A stretch of 64,000 nucleotides of DNA from Diospyros lotus (Eukaryota > Streptophyta > Magnoliopsida > Ericales > Ebenaceae). This document shows, one piece after another, positions 10,217 through 22,456 of the stretch. The notes beneath the pieces were generated by a model. It did not search any database. It saw only the letters and a program-made list of their open reading frames with translations, and was not told the origin of the DNA. Location of the stretch: positions 21,627,366 to 21,691,365 of the forward strand of contig NC_068351.1 in the NCBI RefSeq assembly GCF_014633365.1, given 5' to 3'. Position 1 is the first letter of the stretch, and every line of letters starts with the position of its first letter. A program made the position numbers and the translations under genes.

Positions 10217-12368
10217 CATGTAATGAAGATGATAATTTCATTTGCAATATATAATAGTGCAGTGGCGGCGATAGGTGAGGTTAATTAATTTCTCTCATAG
10301 GTTAAACAAATATTTTTCCTTTTGCAAAAGCTATGCATGGAGTGTTGTTGAAACCAATTAATATTAACAAATATATAAATTTTTCCATTTTCAGATTATG
10401 TTATTCTCTTGCTCAATTTTTGTTGGGATCCGGATCCAATGAAGAAACAAATAGCTCAGAATTTAAATTGGGCAATAAGACATATAAGCGTAATTTTTAA
10501 ACACTACAATTATATGACTCATTAATATTTGGATAAATTGCTTATTCACACCCCCCCAACCCCAATCTGATTTAGGTCTTAGCCCAAATATCCTATATGG
10601 GCTTTTTTTTTTTTTTTTTTTTTTTTCAATAGAACTAGTTTGTTGGCATTCCTTAAATTACCAGTTACTAACATTATTAAATGAAAATTAACGTAAAATA
10701 AAATCTGATTTTTCTCTGCCTAAAATAAACATAAGAAAATTGGTCTTTTGTCTTCTTTTTTAGTGTTTTTTTAGGTGAGAAAGGGGGTGTCTTCGAATGT
10801 CAAAAGCATTAGAATGTTTAGGAAGGTGAGAAAAAGTGTACACCGTGATTTCAAAATTTGCAAGTGCAATCATTTTGAAGACATTCTCTACCATGTTTAA
10901 TATATTCTTCATATAAGGAGGATTGTATCATTTAAATTAATAGTTTAGATTTTGATATTTAATTTTTATTATGGTATTTGGAATATGCCCTAACAAAAGT
11001 TATAAATACTTTGAATTTTTTTCAATCCTTCTTATGGAAGAAGAAAAAAGTATCAAAATAAAAAGAAAAAGAAGAAGAAGAAGAAGAAGAAGAAGAAGAA
11101 AAGAGTGAGTGAAGCAACCGGAGAGGGGAGGTTGGGTTTGTTTGGGCGATGGGCATGGCAGTTGAAGCGCTTGGCGGTCATTGGAGTAGCACAACATGGG
11201 TGTCGCTGTTGTTCTCTCTCTCCATGATGGGTTCCAACGCTGAATTTTTTTTTTTTTTTTTTTGTTCTTTTTTTTTTAATTAGAATATAAACTTGTTACA
11301 GTTTTATCTTATTTTCAGTTTAATTAATAGTGTTCCAAAAAATCATACAAACAATTAATACTTATTAAAAAAAAATAATAAAATGGTACCACTCCCCCCC
11401 CCCCCCCTCTCTCTCTCTCTCTCAGGAGTCTACAGTCTACATATCATGAAAAACCAGGAAGGAAGGATAGCTGCATGAGAGAACTGAGACCAAAATCTAT
11501 CAAAATGGAATTCCAAATTAAAAGACAAGATCAAATAACTAAACCTAAACATAAACCAACATATATGAGTGACAACAAACTTGACTCTCCAACGAGGCTC
11601 TAATCAAACACCAAATGCACCCTCAAAACAAAAACCAAAACTTGTATCGGTTCCTCTTAACAATAGACAAATTTATTTTAAGTAGGAGCGGAAGTCCCTC
11701 CTAATAAGGATATTCAAACATATAGGAATTAGTATGAAATGGAGGTCTCCCTTTCACATCTAAAGCCTTGATCAACCCAAAGTCCAAGCCAGCCGCCCAA
11801 TTCCATTTACCCTAAGAAAATAAAATTAAATTACCATCAGGGCAGTTTAATTTGAATAATATATAGTATGTTGTGTCTCCACTCACTTTATCCTTGTAAA
11901 TCGTTATAGCTATATAAAAATCAACCACGACATCTGCATTCATTCATTAACTAATCCACCTTATAAAACTCAAAATGGCCATAGGTTTTTGTGTGTTACT
12001 TGAGGTCAGAAATTAGACCCGCCGCCTCGTAGCGTGCATGGCGGCAGACAGTCCTAATCTTTCACTCCACGCCATCAAAACCCTTTTACCAAACCAAACG
12101 GAACCGCCATTTTTCAACTGTTAAATTTTGAAGTTCGAAAATTTGTCTTTGCCTTTTCTTGAGTTTCCCCAAGTGCTGCATGTTCCAGCTGAAATGCAAC
12201 CCCGTTTGTCTGTGAAGAATAATTAATTTAATATAATGGATCGAGAGGGAGGTGAGGTGAGGTGAATATATAATAATATATCTATATATGTGTGTGTGTA
12301 TTAGTGTTAGTGTTTAGAAGTTAGAGCCCTAGTCTTTGACTGGAGTTTGGACCTTAATTTGGAATCTC
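10217..12368. other. Intergenic DNA with simple repeats
   Basis: No gene was found. The stretch has a T run at 10603-10626, a (GAA)n array at 11071-11101 and a T run near 11236-11252. A C run is followed by (CT)n at 11394-11423. The part from about 11700 on is the upstream region of the RGF peptide gene. Confidence 0.6.
11071..11101 (+). repeat. (GAA)n microsatellite
   Basis: About ten uninterrupted GAA units followed by AAGAG. Simple repeat in intergenic DNA. Confidence 0.9.
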
Positions 12369-12376
12369 TATAAAAG
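12369..12376 (+). promoter_or_regulatory. TATA box of the RGF peptide gene
   Basis: TATAAAAG lies 77 bp upstream of the start codon at 12446. Plant TATA boxes lie about 30 bp before the start of transcription, so a 5' UTR of roughly 40-45 nt (around 12400) is implied. CT-rich sequence typical of plant transcription starts follows. Confidence 0.75.
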
Positions 12377-12445
12377 TCCTAGCTACTCGGTGTCTCTCTT
12401 CCTCTCCCTTTCCTTGTTACCAGAGGAGAAAGAAGAGTGGAGAAA

Positions 12446-12961
12446 ATGGTGCACGGAAGGGTTAACAGCTTTGTACTTGGACTTGTGTTCATTTTCCTGG
12501 CTCTAAGGAATTCAGCAGCTCACACCCACAAAGGTAAAACACGTGAATAAATAAATCACTTTTCTCTTGATCAAACAACTTTAATAATTTACATCGAAGT
12601 CTAGCTAGCTAGGTAGTTAATTAAGCAGATAAATTATGATCATTTTCCTTAATTACTTTTCTCAGATACCCAGCAGAAAATGGTGGCTTCCAGAGAAAAT
12701 TTTAATGCAGAGGCTACAGTGGTTGAGGCAAGCAAGAAAAAGTTGGGCGGAAGAAAAATGGGGTCTGGAAGGAAAGAGGAATTAAGAATGATGAACGGGT
12801 CTGCTGGCAAAGTGGACGGTAATTTGCTGCGTGGAACAAGTGCTCATGCTCATCATCATCGTCATCTCCATCCCGTCACCCTCATGACCGAAATCGAAAG
12901 TTTTAAGATTTTCAGTGCCGATTATCATATGCCAAAACCCCACCCACCTAAGCATAACTGA
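12446..12961 (+). CDS. RGF/GOLVEN/CLEL secreted peptide precursor
   Basis: Two exons, 12446-12533 and 12666-12961, joined across a 132-bp GT-AG intron (phase 1; the split codon becomes Asp30). The product is 127 residues. Residues 1-25 form a signal peptide with hydrophobic core FVLGLVFIFLAL (9-20) and an NSAA end. A variable Lys/Gly/His-rich propeptide follows, with a His cluster HAHHHRHLH. The last 13 residues, DYHMPKPHPPKHN, match the root meristem growth factor consensus. Asp-Tyr is the tyrosine sulfation site and HPPxHN is the conserved end with a hydroxyproline position. In this family the processed peptide is perceived by RGFR/RGI receptor kinases and controls root meristem maintenance, root hair and gravitropic growth. 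The member (RGF number) cannot be assigned. All signals are intact, so it is probably functional. Confidence 0.93.
12534..12665 (+). other. Intron of the RGF peptide gene
   Basis: GTAAAACACG at the 5' end and TTACTTTTCTCAG at the 3' end. Removing it joins the signal-peptide exon to the exon encoding the mature peptide in one frame. It is AT-rich, as plant introns are. Confidence 0.9.
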
Positions 12962-14852
12962 TGAATTTCACCTCAATTTTGGTAGCTTTTTCTTCGGTTT
13001 TGATTTTTAGCAAATGTTTTGAGCAGAAAACAATCGCGGATTAGTATACTAATTGTATGTAAGCAACAGAGTTATTAATGTTGAATAGAGAGATTTCATT
13101 GATTCAGAGGCAGCAAATTTTATCTTCTTTTCTGCTTTGTAAATTTTGTATTTTATACTCTTTCCGGTTCAATATTTGTTTACCATCTTCTTCCAGCAGA
13201 CTAATAAAACTAGTTGGCTAGTTTGTGGAATAATGTGCATAATAGCTGTTGACCAACGCTGTAGCCTGCAGGATAAGACGAGTGTTGGGGGGCTGCTGTG
13301 TCTTCTTCCAATTTCAATACAAGTCTGTTTGGATGCACAGAAAAATATTGATGTATCCAAGGAGACTCTAGGGTATATTATCAAGGAAATACCGACTTTC
13401 ATCTTATTTTTATAAATTATGTTACCCAATTTGTTTTTTTTTTTTTTTTTCAATTCTATACCACCATTAGTTATTATTATATTTCATCATTAAACATTGC
13501 AAAACGACGTGGAAAATAGGAAATACGTGTGACTGCAACTTTAGAGCTCTTAGTCTCTTTGCCATTTGGACGATTATCAACATCATTGCCATTGCAAGTG
13601 CCTCTCCGCCATTCTCCTCTCTCCCTCCCTCTGTGTACGTGCGTATGTCTGTAACCCAAAAATTGCAATTGCAGATACAAGAAGGAGATTACAGTTGATG
13701 ATAATGGATCGCTCCTCTCTACAACCCGACCATCGCCTTCTCTTCTTCATAGATCAGGGAGAGAGAGGTGCACTTGTCATCCACCGCTGGTGTCCACCAT
13801 GTTCATTGCCTCCTCTCTTTCATCTTCTTCGCCTTGCTACCACCTCTTTCTTCCCTTCCTACTCTCTTCTTCCCTCCCATCACCTCTGCCACCGTCAAGT
13901 AGGATTTCAAAGAGAATGCCCAATTAGTTCAGAATTGTATCAATGGAAAGCAAAGATTATATATGTAGATGTAGAGAAAGGATGTAGAGGAAGGAGAAGG
14001 AACGAACTATCATTGTCACGATCTTCACCAAATTGGTATCATCATCTTTGTTGATTCTTCATTGATCCTTCCCTTTCATGTGTGCAATCCATGCTAATCC
14101 ATCCATACTTTTCTCCAGGCTACCCCCCAAATTTCAATTCCTAACTCACCATAGTTGTTGATTGGGATTTCTCTTCGAAACCTTAATTAACGACGACCTC
14201 AAGTGAGCTTTGGTGCGCACTGTCATGTTGAGTGCATCAAATCTAGTGCGACTCCCATGCTTCAATTTCATTTGTCCAAAGACTGTTGTGGCTAGGGCTC
14301 CAACAAAGTTTGGGTTCTATGGGAGGTTTCTCTTGTGAATGCTTAGAAAGGTCCAAACAATGCCACGTCTATGGTTTCTCTGCAGTTTTTTTTTTTCTTT
14401 ATTTTTTTTTTACCTTTATCTTTCGAAGGTCTATTCTTCCCCTTAAAGGTATTTGCTATGGACTAGGTCTACAAAGCCTCTATCTAGAGATTCTTTACTA
14501 TCTATGATATACAATAAAAGATTAAGAAAAGATCAATCATTAGGTATAGGGATGATGAACGTAAGTTGACCCTCTTTCCTAACCCTTTTGGGAATCATAT
14601 ACCTTGTGACTAACTTGATTATCTCTATGGTGCCTGGAGAAGGACAAATCCATTTTGTAATACCTAGTTTTGGTGTATTATGGTTCATTAGGCAAGGGGT
14701 AAGGATGTTAAATACCCATTTTCGTGCAAAGTTAGCACAAGATATGCACACAGATACCTAAGTAGACCTTGTAGGGTCAAGTGAGCCTTAAGGGTCAGGT
14801 AGGCCACACAAGGTCTATTGAGCCCCATGGGATCACCAAGACATGCGGGATT
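12962..14852. other. 3' flank of RGF gene and intergenic DNA
   Basis: It begins with the RGF 3' UTR. A 162-codon frame at 13566-14054 was judged spurious: it opens with TTG, not ATG, and is CT-rich low complexity. T runs occur at 13434-13450 and 14389-14411. No domain was recognised. Confidence 0.5.
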
Positions 14853-17314
14853 TGTAATACCCCATATTACAAAGTGTCAAGTAATTTCAAGGAATTGAAA
14901 ATCAATTTGAGAATTTAGTTAGATAATTGTCGAATCGATCGGAGGGAGTACCCTGGACTCTAGATTTTTAAGGAAAATAGTATGGTAATAACGAGTAATA
15001 CGAGTTATGATTTTAGATATCAAAAGTAGTTAAATCGGGAACAGTTTTCAGTTCAGCTATCTACTAGGTTGAGAAAACTGAATGATCGTAAGGGATGTAA
15101 TACTCGAGATTTTTAGATTCAGATACTTGATGAAATAAAATATTTTAAGGGATTGTGGATATTTGAAGATAAAAGTTTAATTTCTGAGCTAGGGGCAAAA
15201 TCGTAATTTTTGAGATTCGGGTAAAAGTGTAACTTACCTAAAAATCAGGGATATTAGCATAATTAATTCATTCTTCAGAGACTAAAATGCAATTAAAAAT
15301 TAGCCCTGGACCATGTTGAAAAGGGTCTAAGTGCAATTACCCAAAAGTTTAGACCAAAGTGTAATTTTTGAAACCTTTTTACTATGGGCATTTGGGAGAT
15401 TTAGAAAAAGCCTCATAAATGACTTTAGAGATAAAGATGAATCCTTATGATGACTTTAAGGATAATATTTGATAAGATTTGATTGGATAAGATAAGATTT
15501 GGATAAGATTTTGTTGGATATGATTTGATTTGGATAAAGATTTGATTTGAATAAGATTTGATTCGGATAACAATGATTGCATAAAATCTTAGAATATTTG
15601 GAATGATTGCAGAATATCTTAGAAGATTTGGTAATGATTATATAAAATCTCAGAAGATTTAGAATGATTGCAGAATATCTTAAAAGATTTGATAATGATT
15701 ATATAATATTTTAGAAGATTTTAGAAGATTTGGAATGATTGAAAAAAAATTTGAAAAATTTGAAATTATTGTATAATATGTGTTTCTTGGTGGCTAAGTT
15801 TCCAAAACCTATAAATAGGGGTTCATGGCCAAAGGTTTCTCATTCAAAATTGTGATAAGTTCGTGCTAAACAAGAGTGCTTTGGGTTTAGTGGATAGGGG
15901 GCTTTTTAAGCATATGCGAAGCATCACACACGCAGAGCACTTGGGCAGCGCGTGAGGGCGTGTAAAGAGGCGGTTTGGTCAAAAGACTTGAGGAGTTGCA
16001 AAACAGTCGAGGTTGGGCACAAGATTTGAGGTGTTCTGAGTTTCGTTCAAGGTGAGTGTTTGCCTCCAAAACTTATTTATTGTGAGTTGTTCACTATCAA
16101 ACTTGACTTTTTCATGCAAATGATTTTGTTGCATGCAAATGATAACTGGTGATGGTTGGTTTTATGAAGGAGGTTCGTCCCTAAACGTTTTGAACTTGTG
16201 CATTGCATTTTATAAAATGTTGTTTATATGATGCATGGAATTGTGAAATATGGCATTGTTTTGCGTTTTGTGGATTCGTATGGAATATCAGCCTAAGATG
16301 CTGTCTGCATAGTGTAGCCATAATTCTCCAAGGGCGTGACGGAATAATAAGAGTATCTGATGCTGGTGTGCATGTCAGGATAGCTGCCTTGGTTTTTGTG
16401 CCAGACCATTTGGTCAGGGAAGTTGCACTAGGACGACTAGATGGTCCATATTGTGTTGTTCATGTGGGATGTCAGCCTAGGATGTTGTTTGGATAATGTA
16501 ACCGTAATTCTCCAAGGGTGTGACGGAATGATAGGGGTATCTGATGCTGGTGTGCATGTCAGGATAGCCGTCTTGGTTTCCATGCCAGGCCGTTTGGCAG
16601 GGAAGTTGCACTAGGATGACTAGGTAGTCCATGTGAAATTTTGGAGTTGGGATTGTATGGTGGTTCCCGGATGCTTAGAGTGGAAGCGCGATTTGAAGAG
16701 ATGTGTTGACTTGCCCCTCTTAAGCTAGAATCGCGTCGTGTCGTCGAGTCGGTATGGTGGCCTAGCTTTTAGAGAGATTACTCTTTTCCCGTGATAGGGT
16801 TAAGCGTTTGGGATTCTCTTAGGCTAGTACTTACCGGGTGTATTGGTTTATTTCATGTTTTGCATTCATTCATGAAAAATGTGTTTTGAACTCTCACTTA
16901 GATGATTCATCATCTAATTTGGACTATGTCCTTAGAATATTCAAACATTCTAGGTGAAGGTAGCGGTGCGAAGGGAAAAGGAATTGCTAATGAGTGACGA
17001 TGATTAGAGGATGTTTTTATATTATGTCATTTCAGTTATGTTGTTTATTTTGAGAACGTCACGTAAACATTGATTTGACTTTATGTTATAAATAAAGTGG
17101 TTTCAGTTATGATTTGTTAAGATTTCAATCTAGCTTCCACATTTGAGATGATGTACCTGTCTTAGTTTATTGATGGTTCATAGTTGATATACTGAGAAGG
17201 TGTAACAGGATCTTTAGGGAACGAATTTTGTCATAGGTTTTTATTTGAAAAAAAATTTATATCCCTAGAATCTTACGTTACGTATCATCCCGGGAAGGCA
17301 GGGTGTTAATTACA
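14853..17314 (+). repeat. Solo gypsy-type LTR
   Basis: The 2.46-kb segment starts TGTAATACCCC and ends GGGTGTTAATTACA, the termini of Tekay/Del-like gypsy LTRs. No primer site, gag-pol or second LTR adjoins it, so it is a solo LTR left by LTR-LTR recombination. Flanking pentamers GGATT and AGGTT match only 3 of 5, so the target duplication has decayed or the ends are slightly off. A 184-bp tandem duplication lies inside (TAATTCTCCAAGG at 16321 and 16505). Confidence 0.75.
16290..16650 (+). repeat. 184-bp tandem duplication within the solo LTR
   Basis: Two adjacent copies share TAATTCTCCAAGGG, TCTGATGCTGGTGTGCATG and GGGAAGTTGCACTAGGA at a constant 184-bp offset with scattered substitutions. 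A related single block occurs in the LTRs at 46081-46200 and 60620-60740. Confidence 0.8.
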
Positions 17315-17691
17315 AGGTTCATCAATAAGTCCCAAATAGGGCGGTAGGCCTTACATAGTTGGGTTAAGGGTATCAAGTATGATCGGGATGACCAAGGGAG
17401 AAATGGTAGTTTATGCAATCTTCTTGTTGAGATGAATCCTACTAATTTATAAAATGAATAATTTGAGCAAAAAATGTATATCGTACTACAAGATCAAGAT
17501 CTTGGCACAAAAATCATAATGAAAAATACAAGATACAAAGTATCACATTTTAGGATGCATTTTATTTGTAAAAGGTGATGTGCATGAGTAATGTGACACA
17601 GCACAAAGCAAAGGATTTCCAGCGAAATCTTTCAAAAACAAAGAAATTGGAATCCACCAGTGATAGGAGCAACAAAATTAGAGTCCACCAC
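17315..17691. other. Unassigned sequence
   Basis: Between the solo LTR and the CACTA-like end. No gene or recognisable transposon domain seen; it may be the flank of the solo LTR target. Confidence 0.4.
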
Positions 17692-18640
17692 TACAAAAAT
17701 TTGAGGAATTTACCTACACACGTAAATATGAATAAAAATTATCTTATGTGTTAATTATAGTTTTTCCTCACACATAATGCAAATGTCAATATGTGTGGGT
17801 AAATGGGGGGTTAGAAAATAATTTTTACCCCACATATTTATGTATGCGTAAAGTTTAATATATTATCTAAACATATATGTGTAAGTAAATATTTATGTAT
17901 GTGTATGTATTTTTATGTCAAGAAGTTGTAATAATGATGTGGCTGATGACGTGACTTTAATTAGATAATGATATGGTATGACACGTGTATTTGTTTATGT
18001 ACAGGTAAAGTTAAGATTATGTGTGAGTGATAATATAAAAAATAATTTTCATATGTGTGGGTAAAAACGTTATGTGTGAGTGAAAAAAAATATTATGTGT
18101 GGGTATAATAATATAAAAAAAAATGAATATGTGTGGGTAAAAAAAAATATAATGTGGGTAATAAACATATTATGTGTAGGCAATAATATAAAAAATAATT
18201 TTCGTATGAGAGGACAATTTTCATATGTGTGGCTAAAAAACATATTATGTGTGGGTATAATAATATAAAACAAAATGAATATGTGTGGGTAAAAAAAAAT
18301 ATAGTGTGGGTAATAAATATATTATGTGTAGGCAAGGCAATAATATAAAAAATAACTTCAGTATGAGAGGATGATTTTCATATGTGTGGCTAAAAAACAT
18401 ATATATTATGTGTGGGTAAAGCTAAAATTTTATATTTAAAATTCAATTGTTGCAACATTTATAACAATATAGTTCAAACATATAAGCAGCTAAAAAGTCA
18501 TAAAGTCATAAAATAAGCTTAAAGTCATAAAGTCACCTAAAAAGTTCAAACATATATGGAAAAAAAACATAAAACAAATTATTAAAGGCATATGATTATG
18601 TGAACTTGGAGTTTTTGCTTTTGGTCCTTAAGCTCATGAA
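17692..18640 (+). mobile_element. CACTA-like transposon end, truncated
   Basis: A CACTACAAAAATTTG terminus begins at about 17692, the start typical of plant CACTA (En/Spm) inverted repeats. It is followed by many copies of TATGTGTGGGTAAA in both orientations, as expected of subterminal repeats. A block of about 152-161 bp recurs (TATTATGTGTGGGTA at 18091, 18243 and 18404). No complementary TTTTTGTAGTG end and no transposase are present. The LINE begins directly after, so the right end has been lost. Confidence 0.5.
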
Positions 18641-18644
18641 TTTT

Positions 18645-20966
18645 CCTCTGCGCTTCTATTCTTGGTCAAGATTAATGGGAAGCTTCATGGTTTCTTTCTT
18701 GGGGGGACCGGGCTTCGCCAAGGGGATCCCCAGTCTCCCTACTTGTTTGTGTTTGTCATGAAAGTTCTCCATGACATTGTTAGGTATCACACGTGGAATG
18801 ACAATTTTCAGTATCACTAGAAATGTGAAAGTTTAAAGCTTCTCGTGCTCATGTTTGCCAATGATCTCTTACTCTTCAATCATGGAGATTGTGTATCTAT
18901 CAAAGTTTTGAAAGCTTGCTTGTCCCGCTTTTCGAAATTCTTTGACCTTCAAGCTAAACCATCTAAAAGTGACTACTTTGTGTGTTGTTCTAACCCAAAG
19001 CTGCATGATGAGCTAGTTAGAGAATCCAGGTTTCATCATGGCTCTTAATTCTCTATTTGGGTATCCCCTTGATATCAAAGAAACTTTCATATGGTGATTA
19101 TCGTCTTATCCTTGATCCTGTTAGATCTAGAGTAGGCTCATGGTGGGGTCGTCTTTTATCCTTTGCTAGTCGACTCCAGCTTATTCAGTTAGTGCTATCT
19201 ACCATCCATGTCTACTGGGCATCTATTTTTATTCTTCCAAAGAGAGTTATTAAGGAGATGAAGCAAATTGCTTGTGTTTTTCTTTGGAGTGGCTCTAAAT
19301 TATCCTCTCATAAGGCCAAGATAGCATGGAATGATATTTGTTACCCCAAAGATCAAGGAGGTTTGGGGTTTCAGCCTTTATTTCTGTGGAATCAAGCCCT
19401 TGTTGCTAAAGTCATCTAGCATCTCATGCTCACTTCTTCTGAATCCCTATGGATTCATTCATACCATATTAGGGAGTCGTGTTTTTTATTCCTCCCAACC
19501 CCTTATTCTTATCCTTGGTACTGGCAAAAGCTTACCCAAATCAGGGGTAAAGTACGTAAGTTCTTTGGATGGAACATGGGTGATGAGAGTAAGATTTTCT
19601 TGTGGTATGATTATTGGGACCTCCTAGGAGTACTGGTTGGTTACTTTTTGCGCCATCTCCCTCGTCATATTTCCATCCCCTCTACCGCTATGGTGGTGGA
19701 TATTATTATGGATGGTGCTTGGTGCTGGCCTGTGCCAATCACATCATAGGCCATTTAGCTCATCCTTTCCTCTATACTGGGCCTCCTTAGGATTAATTCT
19801 CCTGATCAGCTAATGTAGCTCCTTGTCTCCGATGGGGTTTTTTCAGTACATTTAGCAGTGAGGGATCTACATAATAAGGGCAATAAGGTCCCATGGTTTT
19901 AGCTTGTTTGGCATAGATTAGGTGTCCCCTTGTATGCTTTTATCCTTTGGTTGGCTAGTCAGGAGTGACTCTCCATCCTCAATCGAATCAACAACCATTT
20001 ATCTGTGATGAATAGATGTTATCTGTGTAGGAGAGTAGGTTGTTTCCCTGCTAAGGTGGAAGGCAAAATTTGTGTGGCCTTGGAGATGCTGGTTGAGAGG
20101 GATCTTTTGAAGCGTCCATAGATGGCATGGTAAATCAATGCGGAATGTGGCTACAAGACTTACCCTTCAAGCGATAGTCTATTTCCTTTGGCAAGAGTAT
20201 AATAACATATGCTTTCATGATAATGAGCAGACCCCCGGTCAAATTGCTTACCAGATTCAAACTTTTGTACATTTGGACTCATTTGTCCTCAATACGCATC
20301 CCTCAATCATTACAAGGTTTGGCTTTTGTTCATTACTGGCATCTTCCATCTTCATGTATTATCTAGATCATTTTCTCTTTATTGTCATTATGTTCGGATG
20401 TTATTTCAGATGCTTCTAATTATCTTGTCTGGAAATGTATTTGTTCTGCAAGGCTTTTGGAAACGGTGTTCCTCGTTCTGCCTTGTTTTCTGGCAATCTA
20501 CCTATGCTATTGTCATCATTAGGAGTAGATTCATCCTGTTTCAAATGTCATTATGGGAGGAGTTCATTCCTGAAGTTTGGTGGCATTGGATATGGTGGTG
20601 TACCCCACTTTTCATCCTTGGGAACTTCTAGAGGTCTTGGGTGGGCCTACTTTAGTTTCCCTACTCAATTGGCTCCTATTCGGGGGTTCTTCTTATGAGT
20701 CCTCTCATGTTCTCTTGTACATTTTATCTCTACGGGATACTTCTTATTGTTGTCTTCCCATTTTTTATTATTTATAGTTTTAGCCCCTTTCCTCATTGCT
20801 TGGTTGAGGAAGCTACGAATTTGGTCCATTTGCTAGTTTGATGTTTGGTTTGTTTCAAAGTGGCTTTGCGAGATATGGCTGTTGGCTTTCTTGTAATCTT
20901 TTGTTCGGTTTTTCCGTTTAATTTTTTATAATATATTTTCATTTACAAAAAAAAAAAAAAAAAAAG
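18645..20966 (+). mobile_element. 5'-truncated LINE (non-LTR) retrotransposon
   Basis: The + strand begins inside the reverse transcriptase: VKINGKLHGFF, then GLRQGDPQSPYLF, the LINE RT palm signature. FANDLLLF follows (18850s), a damaged FADD box. RT thumb sequence includes KLSYGDYRLILDPVRSRVGSWWGRLLSFASRLQL in segments, and WNDICYPKDQGGLGF near 19340. A zf-RVT-like stretch lies at 19940-20250. It ends with a poly(A) run at 20948-20966, the hallmark of LINE 3' ends. Stops and frameshifts are frequent. ORF1, the endonuclease and most of the RT fingers are missing. Confidence 0.88.
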
Positions 20967-22194
20967 ACAAAGAAAAAAGGGTACACAAAGAGTAGACATC
21001 TCTTAAGCATTAATAAACAACAAAAAACTATGTAAAAGAAGAGTTAATAGGATAAGAATAATATTATTTATTTTTATTTTAATTCGATGTCAAACTTATA
21101 TTCCATCATTTTATATAAATTTTAACTAACTACACACTTCTCCGCTTAATTAAGTCTGAATGTCAATACATCAACCACAAATTATTGATAACAGGATGTA
21201 AACACAGAAATTGCTTACTAAAAGCTTATATAAAGACCAACTACAACCTATGATTAAGTTGCTATGCTAGGATATTTTTGTTGTATTTTATTTAAGTGAC
21301 TTGTTTTTATGCTGCATGCATTGCAAAGGTCAATAGGTAATATTTTAAACAACAGGTCATGTCATTTAGAAAATTTATTAAAAAAAAAAAATGTACTACT
21401 CATCTCTAATACCAACAGAGTCAAAAAAAAAAAAAAAAAAAAAACGAACAAACAAAAAGTGAACATCGAACCTTTCATGCATGAAGAAAACAAAAACAAA
21501 GCTACAACCTAAATAAAACAAAGTGAAAATACTAGAATAAAACAACCCAAGCTAAACAGAACAACTCCAACCTTAGTCAAACAAAACCAAAGCAACATAA
21601 AAATATAGGGAAAAAAACTAGAGGTGGGAATAATGCAATAAAAAGCACAATAAATTGTCTAAATTAAACAATGTTGATAAAAAAAAAAAAACAAAAAAAA
21701 AAGTAGAAAGGCTCTTGAATGTTTCGTATTCAAGGAGCGGGAAGGCAGGAAATGGGGGGGGGGGGGGAACGTTTTAGCTCTCGAGTTTCTTGAAGTCCAG
21801 ATGGCTTATATATAGACGATAAATGCACAACAGCAATCAGTAAAAATGTGAAGTGATGAGTGAGAGAAAAGAAGCCATGAGTGCAAGTGTTTGTAGTTAA
21901 ATCGAAATGTTGACTTCTGAAAAAATGGTGAACTGATGAGTGTGAGGGAAAGAAGAAGAGAAGTAGAAGGGTTCGGTGTGGAAGTGATAAGCTGCAAGTT
22001 GATTGGCATGTGGAAGGCTAGTTTTTAGGATAGATTTTACCCAGAATTCATTTGTAATTGAATTCCCACGTTTGCTGCGATGCAGTTTAAATTATGGAAT
22101 TCAATTAAATTTTCGTAAACTTATATTTGGAATAAATTCAAAATTAAACTTTCACTGGGAACAAGTAATTAAAGGTTAGTGAGGGTTAGTTTTC
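20967..22194. other. Intergenic DNA upstream of the BSD gene
   Basis: AT-rich with A runs (21381-21391, 21423-21444, 21678-21705) and a G run (21754-21768). No gene found. The last few hundred bases would be the BSD-gene promoter. Confidence 0.5.
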
Positions 22195-22203
22195 TCTATA
22201 AAA
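22195..22203 (+). promoter_or_regulatory. Candidate TATA box of the BSD gene
   Basis: CTATAAAAT lies 254 bp upstream of the ATG at 22457. It is a plausible core promoter giving a 5' UTR of about 220 nt. It is assigned on position alone. Confidence 0.4.
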
Positions 22204-22456
22204 TTTGTTTATTTGAATTTTGTGGAATTCATTTGAAAAAATTCCACCCATTCAATTCAATAAACCAATGGGTCAACATGCCACATGGATAAACAAACAT
22301 GCCTCTTCCCATACAACAATCCTACAATCAGCCAATGTCATCCTCTCATAAACAAAAACAAAAACAAAACCGAGAAGGCAAAACAAAATAATCATTCCTC
22401 CTCGTTTGACTGATCCCCAAATCCAAACATTAATCCATTCAATTAATCCTCCTCCA

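Noticed and set aside
13566..14054. 162-codon open frame on the + strand
   Set aside because: It opens with TTG, is CT-rich with Pro/Ser/Leu/His bias, has no domain or promoter context, and looks like chance reading of a pyrimidine-rich stretch.
18080..18335. Open frames of 60-80 codons on both strands
   Set aside because: Produced by tandem TATGTGTGGGTAAA-type subterminal repeats.
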